A DNA stretch of 64,000 bases from Euryodendron excelsum (Eukaryota; Streptophyta; Magnoliopsida; Ericales; Pentaphylacaceae), in contig CM065377.1 of the NCBI GenBank assembly GCA_033060915.1, positions 53,565,183 through 53,629,182 on the forward strand. Reading direction: 5' to 3'. Shown piece by piece: positions 24,916 to 34,360 of this stretch. Position 1 is the first letter of the stretch. Each line of letters begins with the position of its first letter. The notes under the pieces are model-generated. The model worked only from the letters and a program-made list of their open reading frames with translations, searched no databases and had not been told where the DNA came from. The translations under genes were made by a program, and so were the position numbers.

Positions 24916-26607
24916 TGACTCGCCTCAGTAATGTAGTATTCCTATAAAATGGAGTTAGCACCCCGCAAGAGTACGGGGGTCGCGATGAAGTATAAACCAA
25001 TAATCCGGTATCCTTCTCTCCCAAGGGACCTAGCCAAATATAGGCTCTAGCACTCAACTCACACTAACCTAACCTAGGATTGATTTACAATTATGTAGGG
25101 AATTAGATCTAAAATAAAAAAGGAAAATAGAAAGATCGAAAATATTTTGGGTTTTAATGATGGTTTTGAATTACTAACCTATTGTAATGAAAATAAAAAC
25201 AATTAACACTAAACAATTAAACTAAAGCAAAATGAAAATAGAATTAAAGCAATTAAAGGAAAATTGGACTCAAATGATCCAATCACTCAATTTCATCCAA
25301 GGTTTCCAATGGGGTTTGTAACTCAAATCAAACACAACATTTAAGTGTGTTTGATTCGGAGAATTTAGCTTTGAAAACCGATTATTCTCAAGCAATTGAA
25401 ATAAGATACATGTTCGATGGGGAATCAAAGGTTAATACCATCGATTCAACTTAGTCAATACCAAATTTGTGGTTTGTGCATTGATTGGCCAAACATAGTC
25501 AATAACTTAGGTTTTCTAAGGCATCTTCAATCAATTGTTGGGAATGAATTTCTAGAAATTGTGAAGTTTTTGTCTAGTCAAGGGTCCTAAATTAATACCA
25601 TCGATTTGGGTGATCAAAATCCCCAAACTTAGTCAATAATTTAAATTTTCTAAAATTTCACATCTAATTACTAGAAATTCGAATTCTAGAAAAATATGGC
25701 AATTAATTCATAAGACACCTCCATTGAATTCCTTGGATTATTTGGGTGATTTTTACATTTAAACCCAATTTAAATTACTAGCTACTTGAATACATCATAA
25801 AAACTTATAAAAATGAAAAGAGAAGCATAAAGAGATTTAAATCTAAAATTAACTACAATAATAGGACTGTTTGGTTACAAGAAAAATGAGAGAAAATGCA
25901 AGAAAGTGTAAGAAAGTGAAAGAAAATACAATACAATGAAGAAAATTACAAGTTTATACCTACATTAACATTACAAAGCTAAATCTAAGCTAAAAATAAA
26001 AAAAAAATGGAAGAAACTAATCTTGGAGGAGCTCTCCCACCGCCCTTTGCTCCAAACTAACCCTAACTACTAAAAAACTATACAAAAAAACCTAAAAAAC
26101 GCCCCTTCGGACACAAAAAACACAATCTAAATAAACAATAACCGTCTGAATACCGTCCGGATGGTCCATTTGACGCCCGTTTGAAGTCCGTTCGAATGGT
26201 GAACAGTACTGTCCGGACGGTTACTATTCACACTATTCAGCTGTGGAAACTTTGAAGCTTGATTTGGTCAGCCTAAAGTTCGATTCAGCCAATGCACATT
26301 AGACGTAAAGTTGTCGAGCTTGAAGTCTTCTTTCTAATGACGCAAAAATCAGCTCAATTGGATATTGGAGTAGAAAGTTATGGCCAAAATACCGAGACAT
26401 GTCTGAATTTTCATAAACAAATTATTCGCCTTGAACTCACTTTGATTATTCTTGATTTCTTTTCATCTTTATTAGCTTATATAACCTAAAAAACATATAC
26501 AAAACATACTCAAACAAATATGTAACTAAAATAAGATAATTAATTATAATATAAGTCTAACAAATTACAAATTAAGGGCTTATGATTACACTTTTAGGGT
26601 GTAATCA
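24916..26607 (-). repeat. Solo LTR (1.7 kb) inside giant LTR D
   Basis: It starts TGACTCGCC and ends GTGTAATCA (TG...CA). CCAGC flanks it at 24,911-24,915 and 26,608-26,612. Copy B is uninterrupted here. Read on the minus strand it begins TGATTACACCC and holds a GTCCGGACGG/GTTCGAA cluster (26,140-26,230) followed by a TATA-like TTTATTTAG, which suggests minus orientation. No coding domain is present. Confidence 0.8.
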
Positions 26608-27612
26608 CCAGCCCACAAGGAGCAAAATGTGTATTTCGCACCAGGTTTGTTGGAATGGACTTAGAATGGTCTAGAAAGGTATTAGAAGGTTGGGAATATT
26701 GTTACAAGTATTCCTATAAGGCAACCGGTTTGATACCCAAAGCCAGTATGGTTCTCGGAGGCAATTAGATGTCTAGAGGTAAAATGATCATTTTGATTGG
26801 ATAGCATTTGAATGTGCCAGATTATCTTTGGTACTTTCTTAAGAACCACACCAGTAGGGCCAAATGGATAGTTTGGTTATTTTTCACTCGAGTGGGCTAG
26901 CAGGTATTGGTGTTGACCTGTATTTTAAGTGTTTCCATCACTTTGATGGTGTGTGACGAGTTAGTTTTCAAAGGTATCCCGTCCTTTGATAAACGTGCCA
27001 CGGCCAAGAGCCGTGTTCGATCCCGTGACATAGGGGGTTTATTGGCATTTACCAATGTCGAGCTGTTTGAGAGTGTTTCCGTCACTCTAACGGCTGCGAT
27101 GTTTATAAGTGTTTTCGCCATTCTGACGATGTGTGTTCATTATAAAGACTGCTTGATCTTGGGAAGCTGTTGGATGGTCTTATCATCTTAGGGCCTTAGG
27201 TACTTTTCTGATCGACATACCGAATAGTAGACATTCTACATTGGTGGGTTAGCAGGCGCTAGAAGTAAACTGTTCTACCATCTTGGGGACTTAGGTTCCA
27301 TCCCATTCGACTGGTGTGAAGGAACTTATCGATTGGAGGAGTTTTCTTGATAAATGTGTCGTATTGAGTTTGATTGGTCTGGATTGAAATTAGAACTGGA
27401 ATTGAGGTTGAAATATGGACTTACTGCCTTTATGAAGACGTGCCAACTGAAATTGGACCGAGTAATACTCTAAGGGTATTTTTGGTCATTTTGATTAACT
27501 GGATCGAGTCTGAAAAGCCGGTTTAAGCTTGAATATGTCTGCATAGTTTTTGAATGTGAGTTCGGTCAAGCCGAAGATTGCCAAGCTAGCAAAAAGGGGT
27601 GCTTACATCTAG

Positions 27613-30600
27613 TTACTGCTCCAGAGCTTTGACATGGCCTTTGAGATCTTGCTCTTAGTTCTGCTCTAGCTCCAACTGCTGCCCCAGTTGTTGCTCAAAG
27701 TGGTGCTACTGTTCCAGAGCTTTGACATGGCCTTTGACATCTTGCTCTTGGTTTTTTTATTGGCATTGCTCCAGTTGCTACCCAAATAGCTACTCCAATG
27801 CTGTGACATAAACTTTGTAATCCTCCTCTTGGTCTTATGCTTCCTGCTACCCCAGTTGCATTTGTTATTACTAATGGCCTTACTGATCCACTTGCATTTC
27901 TTTGATTAGCCTGCATTATATAATAATGAAATATGTAAGTGACATTATGTTAAAATATCATAACAGTGTAATGTTAAATAGTAATCCAAACTTACATTAT
28001 TTTTCCGTTTGTGCCCTGACTAGCTTGTTCCTTGCTCTTACTCTTCCACCCTGGCGGGTGTTTTTTGTTATATTCTACATTGGCAGGATTCTGGCAACTT
28101 CTGGCATTATGCCCCAAACTTCCACACTTACCACACCTAAGTGAGGTGTTTTTCCTTCTTAACTTGTTAGGATTAGGAGGTTCCTTTGCTTGTCTTCTCC
28201 TAACCTTCTTAGGCTTACATGCCTGTTTATGGAAGATAAGAGGCTGTGGTGGTTACAATCCAGTTTTAGTCCACATGGAAGCACCATTAACAGGGTTAAT
28301 GATGCTCTCATAAATCTTTAGATTTGTGGCTATCAAGTAGCAATCATTTACACAATCCTTTGGCATTTCACCTTTGTAGAAAATGACAGCCACACCATGC
28401 TGACATGGTATGCCTTTCAAATCCCATTTCCTATATGCACAAGTATGCTCATTTAAATCCACAACCCACTGATCCCTATCTGAGCAATGTACTTGGAATC
28501 TAGGCCCACCTGACCAAATAGGATTATAATCCCCTTACTCCAAATTTAACTTTTCTAACTTATTCTACATGTTAGGGCATATTTTGCTTTTATGATTTAT
28601 CATTAAGTCCCTCCTCATTTGAATCCTTTCCATCAACAAAGTCCTAATTCTCTCAAACATTGTTATGATGGGTTTGTCCCTAACCTCAACAAGGATCCCA
28701 TTAAAAGACTTACATATATATGGTATGCCTTTCAAGTGTGATCTAGACTAATATCTAAGTGGTTTGTTTTCAAACCACTTGAAAGCTTTTGCAGCCTTCT
28801 ATAATTTATCTTTCAAAGCCTTACCTTTGTGCTTTTTCAAAAAATTTGTGTACATATGCCACACACTATTCTTGTGCTCAACATTTGGTAAAAGCTACTG
28901 AAGTGTTTCCATAAGCCCCTGCCAAGAAACTATTAACATGTGTCGTTACTAATATAACCATTGTTTGCACCAGTGAATTTTACAAGTGTTTATAAGTTAT
29001 ACCTTCTGTTTGTCAGTGATGAAAGTCTACCCATGTGTATTTTGCAAGTCAATGTCTTCTGTCAGTAACTATAAGAACCAGATCCATGATTCTTTGTTTT
29101 CAATCTCCACTACTGTGTAAGCTAGTGGATAACTTTGGTTGTTGGCATTAATCCCAATAACTGCCAAAAGCTTCCCATTGTTTGCATCCTTTAGGTGACT
29201 ACCATCTACACTAATTAAAGGCCTGCACCCTGCCTTGAAGCCCATCTTGCAACCCCAAGGCACAGATATAGTCTTTGAAAGGTAGATTGATTTTCAATTC
29301 CTGGTATCAGTTTCATGATGACTGTGCTATCAAGACTGGTCCTCCTTATCTCCTCACAATAACCCCAAAGTCTATTGTACTGTTCCAAGATTGTACCTCT
29401 GATATTGTCTGTTGCTTTCCTTTTTACCCTGTATAACTGACTCCTAGAAGTCCTAACTACAAAGTCCTTTTGAGTAGTCTCTTTGAATGCTTCTATTGGC
29501 CAAGTTGGATTGGATCTAATGCTATTAATGTACTTATTTAACAGCCACATAGAGTTAACATTTCTATTTTGGAAAACTCTGCCACAATTATGTACATTTT
29601 TATATGTCTTAACTTGTAAAATTTGTTGATTTTGCATCATGGAAGAAAGGATCACCCAATCACAACCCTCCTTGCAAACAACCCTCACCCTTGTGGGCTC
29701 ATGTTTTACAAATTTTATGTTCTTACCATTCTTTATTGCATACTCCCTTGCTATTGCCTTGAATTCAGTGGCTGAACCAAATAACATTCCAACTTTGAAT
29801 TCCACAATGCCCATGTCTGTATCAGGATTGAATTCTGGATATCTTGGACCTCTGTTTTCCTCATCACTAGAGTCATAAATACTATAGAGCTCATCACTTG
29901 ATGCCCAATCAAATTCTATTAATATATGATCTATGTCCACCTCATTAGCATATGCATTATCCTGGTTATCATTGCCACCACTCCCAACTCCAGTCCACTC
30001 AACACTTCTATCCACATGGCAATCAAACATAGCATCATCATTATTTGTCATTTCATAATCAATATCATCATTGTCTTTTTCACCTTCCCCATCTTCACCA
30101 TCTTCTTCACTTTTATTACCACCATCATCTTCTTCACCTTCATTATCATAACCCTCTGTCTCAGTATGACCATCAGTATGACCATCATTGTCATGAGCAC
30201 ATTCTTCATTTATTTCTTCTATCTCTTCTATAACAACTCTAGAATGACTATTATTGAGGAAGTCACAGGACCCCATTTGACTCTGCAAAAAATTCATCAC
30301 ACTTACATCTTCTAAGTACACTTCTATCACTCTACTGGGAGGAATGTGGCCAAACATTACAATAAGATCACCCTCAGTTGCTAGTAATCGTAAACCATCC
30401 TATAATTCCCTCCCTGGTGTTCTATAGTAATAGTTTACAAACCCCTCATGTCCAATAGCCTTCACATATTCATTAAAATCCATCAAACAAAACTTATTAG
30501 GGTGACAATTGTCCATGCACAAAATTGTTCCCCCATGTACATCTTACTTGGTGTGGTGGATCTCAATCCTAAAGTAGTCATTAGTCCCTACAAGCTCAAT

Positions 30601-30640
30601 TGTAAAGCATTAATCAATTCAACTATGCATTAAACAAGCA
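27613..30640 (-). pseudogene. mudrA-like MULE transposase (degenerate)
   Basis: Order along the minus strand: N-terminal part with FTIELVG and YFRIEIHHT (about 30,480-30,600); an Asp/Glu-rich linker (30,000-30,280); the MuDR DNA-binding domain (FKVGMLFGSATEFKAIA, about 29,400-29,830); the MULE transposase domain starting FKAGCRPLISVDGSHLK, which holds the first catalytic Asp (about 29,215), and ending at ITDKQK (about 29,000); an intron; further domain sequence; a SWIM zinc finger (28,380-28,460); a CCHC knuckle CGKCGSLGHNARSC (about 28,092-28,140); and an Ala/Arg/Gly-rich last exon (27,613-27,915) cut by the retrotransposon. Lesions: stops at 30,544-30,546 and 30,400-30,402 and several more downstream, a one-base deletion near 29,270, and the second Cys of the SWIM motif changed to Tyr. 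Most stops fall where the family has Trp or Gln. Confidence 0.85.
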
Positions 30641-31151
30641 TACACTTGTGACCCACATTTATAAAATATGCATTATAACAAAAGGTCCTCTGAGGGACCA
30701 CATGGACAACCAAAAAACAATGGAAGGTTCTCTAGGGACCAAATAGAAAATCAACAAAACAAAAGGTCCTTTAAGGGACCATATTGTAACAATCAAGAAA
30801 GCAGATACAGTCAGGAAAGCCAACACCCCGTTCATATAGGACCAACAAAAGCTAACACGAACTACTTTTTATAACAAAGCTAAAATATATGTGCAACCTA
30901 ACAAAAGCTTTACATATTAAAATACTAAACATTCAAGACAAAACCTACCTCAAGAAGTACCATGTGAGTGCTTTTCGTTGCCACCACCAGTACTGATCAT
31001 CCCCCCTGTGCTCTCTATCAGCCCTAAACCCAATTGATTCCTCTCTATCTTCAGTAGCTGCTTGTGGGATTTGCCTATTTTCACCATCGTCTTCGACCAA
31101 CTAACTCAAATACAATGTGTTTAGGGCATACAATTTGCCCCAATTTGTAAC
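30641..31151. other. MULE right subterminal region
   Basis: It lies between the transposase N-terminal coding sequence and the right inverted repeat. A 44-codon minus-strand frame starting MVKIGKSHKQLL (31,091 downward) could be a 5' exon or chance; I see no domain in it. Three similar phrases (AAAGGTCCT-GAGGGACC type) at 30,680-30,785 are short local repeats. Confidence 0.4.
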
Positions 31152-31388
31152 CAAGTGAACGCTCTAGCATTTGGGCAGATATGGGGTGCAAAATCCCTAT
31201 ACGGCCCCTCCTAGCAACCCACGTGAAGATCACGTGGTTCTTTTCGTTCTATATTTCAGACGGCATACCCAAGAGGGGTCACATTGGGGCTTGACCAAAC
31301 GTTTGAGGTGTTGACTAGTGCAATTAGAAGTACATAGGGCAAAGTGGGACATGGTATAAACTATAGGGGTGGAAAATGTAATTGACCG
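31152..31388 (-). repeat. MULE right terminal inverted repeat
   Basis: It is the reverse complement partner of 9,610-9,847, ending at the AATTGACC border. The transposase reads inward from it. Confidence 0.8.
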
Positions 31389-31813
31389 ACTAAAGTGTTC
31401 GAGCTCGTGAAGGAACACTTTTCATAAGGACTATGAAAGTCATGTATTAATTGAATGATACCTGACCACAAGGGGGGAAGGTCGAGGCGTGAGGAAAAAT
31501 CGACCTTGAGACATCATGTCATGCTTAGTATGAGGACCAGCCGAATGATGGGCCACCCCTTGTGTTCGCAAACTTGACTACTTGGATATGCTTAGGGATG
31601 ACAACGGGACAGATTTGGGTCGAGGGACCCATATCCCATAACCCCTCCCCATCCCCACCTTGCCCCTCCCACCACCTTTATGTTACTAATTTTTTTTATA
31701 CACATCATGGTTAATGTAAAGACCAAAATCATCTAAATAAAGAAAAAAATCACACTATTTATACTCTAATATAATATTTATATAAAATATATATATGTAT
31801 ACACATATATGTA

Positions 31814-33130
31814 TGAAAAAACCCTATTTTGCAATACATGGATTTAGTTTAACCTTAGCAAGGGTGTGAATGATCAATTTTAACTGTCTATTATTAGATT
31901 AACACCTACGCATATATCATGAATCCCATGCAAGAAGAATAAAAGTAGTCACACATATAGACATGAGATTTTAGCATGGAAACCCAATGCGGGAAAAAAA
32001 TCATGGGATTAAGTCTAGCCAAGCAATGCACTATCCAAGAACTAAATACAAGTTCACACTTACAGCCCAACCCCACGACTCACTGCGCCTCTAGGTGTTG
32101 AATCCTCGATCTTTCGGGTGTGCTCTCCTTGTATTGATTGAATCACCACGATCACGTTGTTGAATTGTTGACCACCAACTCATCTAAAAGCTCAAGCTAT
32201 TAGAGAGAGGGGCAACTTAATTATTTATTTCTTTGCACGCCCCCTCATGTGGGACCAAACTCTTGATCATAAGCGGGCCAAACACGTGGAAATATTCACT
32301 GGTGGGCGATGAGATTTGAACTCAGAACCTTTGCCTGCTCTGATACCATGTTGTATTGTTAACCACCAACTCATCTAAAAGCTCAAGCTGTTAGAGAGAG
32401 GGGCAACTTAATTATTTATTTCTTTACACACGTATCAACTGACTCACGACACGGTCTTCAGCGGTTGCTTAAGTATCAAGATCTATGATACATCTAGAAT
32501 CCACCATGAATTGTATTGTGTCTACCAACAAAGCCACAAAGAATGCGTTTATCCTTTTTCAATCAAGGAAGAAAGGATTTGCTGCTAGGCTCCTTCAGAG
32601 AATGATTAATCAACAATGAAGAACTTTCTCTAAGAGAAATTTGAGAAATCTAAGAACTTGCTATGGAGTCTCTCTATCAATATCTGTGTATATTTGTCTC
32701 AATTACTCTATATCTCTGGATGTATGTATATATACTTCTCAGCCCTCCAGGAGTAGTTAAGATTACTACTTATCTAATAGGATTCGTGCTTGGCTTAAGA
32801 GTCAAAAATATTCAAACATTTAACTCAATCAGGACTCTTTTTAGAATTGGTCATGTTGCACGGCTCAAGCCATGTTAAGTTCGCTTAAGCCATAATCGCT
32901 CAAGCTATGGTAAGTTCGCTTGAGCCAACTTTGAGAGATACTCTTTGAATATTTGCAGGTGATCCTTCTTTGCTGTTCACTTGAGCTATCTTAGCATTCG
33001 CTCCAGCCAACTTGCTTTGTCAGTGTAATCTTCAATTTTTAATCTTTAAACCTTAAGATTACCAGTATGAATAAAGAAAATATGATCTAACATGATTTTA
33101 TCATGGAATTAACCAACTAAAAACCTAACA
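31814..33130 (-). repeat. Probable solo LTR, copia-like, with a TRIM inside
   Basis: On the minus strand it starts TGTTAGGTTTTTAGTTGG (33,130) and ends GGGTTTTTTCA (31,814). Flanks are ATGTA and GTGTA, 4 of 5 matching. The phrase CCCGCATTGGGTTTCCATG near its 3' end resembles the R/U5 region of many plant copia LTRs. No coding sequence. Without the TRIM it is about 1.05 kb. Confidence 0.5.
32158..32428 (-). mobile_element. TRIM retrotransposon (271 bp, complete)
   Basis: It has two LTRs of about 80 bp (3' copy 32,158-32,238, 5' copy 32,349-32,428 in minus orientation), both containing CATCTAAAAGCTCAAGCT on the plus strand. Right after the 5' LTR is a primer-binding site TGGTATCAGAGC (32,337-32,348, minus), matching plant initiator tRNA-Met. 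Just before the 3' LTR is a purine tract GAGGGGGCG. CACGT flanks both ends (32,153-32,157 and 32,429-32,433). The internal part is only about 110 bp and non-coding. This is the canonical TRIM layout; movement would need proteins from another element. Confidence 0.9.
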
Positions 33131-33369
33131 GTGTATAAACGGGGCCGGTTCAGGAAGGGCGGGTTATTGCACTTTGTCTCCAAACCCAACCTGACCCTAA
33201 TTAGTATCACCCTATACTCGCCCCATTACGTACAAGGTGAAACTGGAATATGAGATTTTTGATTATTTTGTCATCCCTAAAAATGCTTATTCGGTACATG
33301 TTCAACTTAAAAATGTAGCACATATATTCCATACCATTACCCAGGAGGTGTGACTCATTTTTGGCCCAT

Positions 33370-34360
33370 ACCATTATTCAGAGTAATTTTAACCGTTCGA
33401 AGTGCGTTCAACGTACCGTTCGAACGGTAGTCCGCTGCATTTGAACGGTGGCAAGGGCGTTCGAACGGTCTTGCGCAGTTGCAGATTTTCATAAGCCTAT
33501 AAAAGCTATGACTGTTTTGTTTTTAGGGTTGTTGACATTTTTCATATTATTCTAGGTTATTCTTTGAGTTGTTTTCATCGCCCTGAGTGGCTAAACTCTG
33601 AATCTTGCTCAAAGGAGACAGAAACCTCGGAATTAATAATAAACTACGAGATTTAATTTGTTTTCATTATTCGATTTATGCTTTAAGTATCAGATGTTCT
33701 TCTGTGCATATTTTCATGATTGTCTTGTTTAATTGCTAGGAGGCCTACTAGTTTATTAATCATTGCGATCTACTGCTTGATTAGATATCAAATCCGTAAT
33801 TGTTTGATTCCTCTGATTTGTGAAGCAACTAAGATTTAATGATTGTTGCGTTAGGAATTATTATATCTTAGGAAGGAAGGACGTTCGATTACATTAAATG
33901 CAACCGCGTGTGCTTGTGTTGTTTAGTTTCATCGATCTCTCTAATTCTTAAGGCTGTTAATAGATTAAATCTTATATGTTTTTCTTGGGTTGTTTAACAG
34001 TATTGGTTAATCAGATCGCTTGTTTTTAATTAATTACGATTGAGGAGAGATAGGAAAATAATTCCGACAGTGAATATTCAATGTGTGAATTGATATACTT
34101 GTATCGATGATTAGTTGTAAATTTTGATGGTGGATATTGACCTAAACCAAGATTTGTTCTTTTGATTGATTTCAACACTTTAATCTAAATTGTTCTGTAG
34201 TTTAGTTATTATTAAAATTATTTTCATTATATCCAAAACCTCCATCAAAGTTTACACAGCATAAAACTAAACTAAGTATTCTCCGTGGGAACGATCCTTA
34301 CTCACACTACTCTATAATTGTTTTTAAGGTATCGGTTTTATTTTTGGATGCTCGCAACAG
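33370..34360 (+). repeat. LTR-like insertion in duplication copy 1
   Basis: It is absent from the corresponding site in copy 2. It begins with a CCGTTCGAACGG palindrome cluster (33,395-33,470), then a TATA-like CCTATAAAAGC (33,497-33,507), GAGTGGCTAAAC (about 33,585) and GTGGGAACGATCC (about 34,287). This is the same order as at 7,801-9,609. No open frame. I could not fix its ends or target duplication. Confidence 0.5.

Larger units (their letters stand above)
10852..27607 (+). mobile_element. Giant-LTR retrotransposon complex (LARD-like, nested)
   Basis: The ends are TGTCACGCC and TGGGGTGCTTACA, flanked by TCTAG on both sides. The 5' LTR (B) is 10,852-15,187, about 4.3 kb. The 3' LTR (D) survives only as 24,043-27,607 and is interrupted by a MITE and a solo LTR. 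B and D are clearly closer to each other than to the LTR between them (C, 19,562-24,042), which resembles copy A at 707-6,570. No gag, protease, integrase or reverse transcriptase is recognisable in the 4.4-kb interior. The layout fits a non-autonomous element with LTRs over 4 kb (LARD class). Inference: C jumped into the 3' LTR, and a later deletion removed the first half of that LTR and the first 231 bp of C. Confidence 0.75.
24043..27607 (+). repeat. Giant 3' LTR, copy D (3' half, twice interrupted)
   Basis: It matches B from about 13,394 to the end, with near-identical blocks such as GGCGGCAAGAAACAGATCTT. It is interrupted by a MITE (24,106-24,369) and a solo LTR (24,916-26,607). It ends TGCTTACA followed by the target duplication TCTAG. 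Confidence 0.75.
9610..31388. mobile_element. Degenerate two-gene Mutator-like element (MULE), split by a 16.8-kb insertion
   Basis: The left end (9,610-9,847) and the reverse complement of the right end (31,152-31,388) match over about 237 bp, roughly four bases in five. Shared blocks include GGTCAAGCCCCAATGTGACC and GAACCACGTGATCTTCACG. Between them are a GRF-type zinc-finger gene on the plus strand and a mudrA-like transposase on the minus strand, converging on the middle. Removing the retrotransposon at 10,852-27,607 restores a continuous element of about 5.0 kb, a usual size for an autonomous MULE. The ends start GGTCAATTA. I could not find the expected 9-11-bp target duplication. Both genes carry stops, so the element is dead. 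Confidence 0.82.
31594..33278. mobile_element. MITE-like element with TAGGGATGACAA ends, expanded by nested insertions
   Basis: The left end is AGGGATGACAACGGG and the right end TTTTGTCATCCCT, inverted repeats of about 12 bp. ATGCTT lies beside both ends. The homologous place in copy 2 (about 43,395) has neither end, so this is an insertion after the duplication. The GGGTCGAGGG/CCCATATCCCATA type interior is common in plant elements of this kind. Most of the present length is the solo LTR and TRIM inside it. Confidence 0.6.

Noticed and set aside
29926..30315. Plus-strand open frames rich in Ile/His/Phe
   Set aside because: They are the antisense of the Asp/Glu-rich linker of the minus-strand transposase; the CAT/TCA-rich code of an acidic tract always leaves the other strand open.
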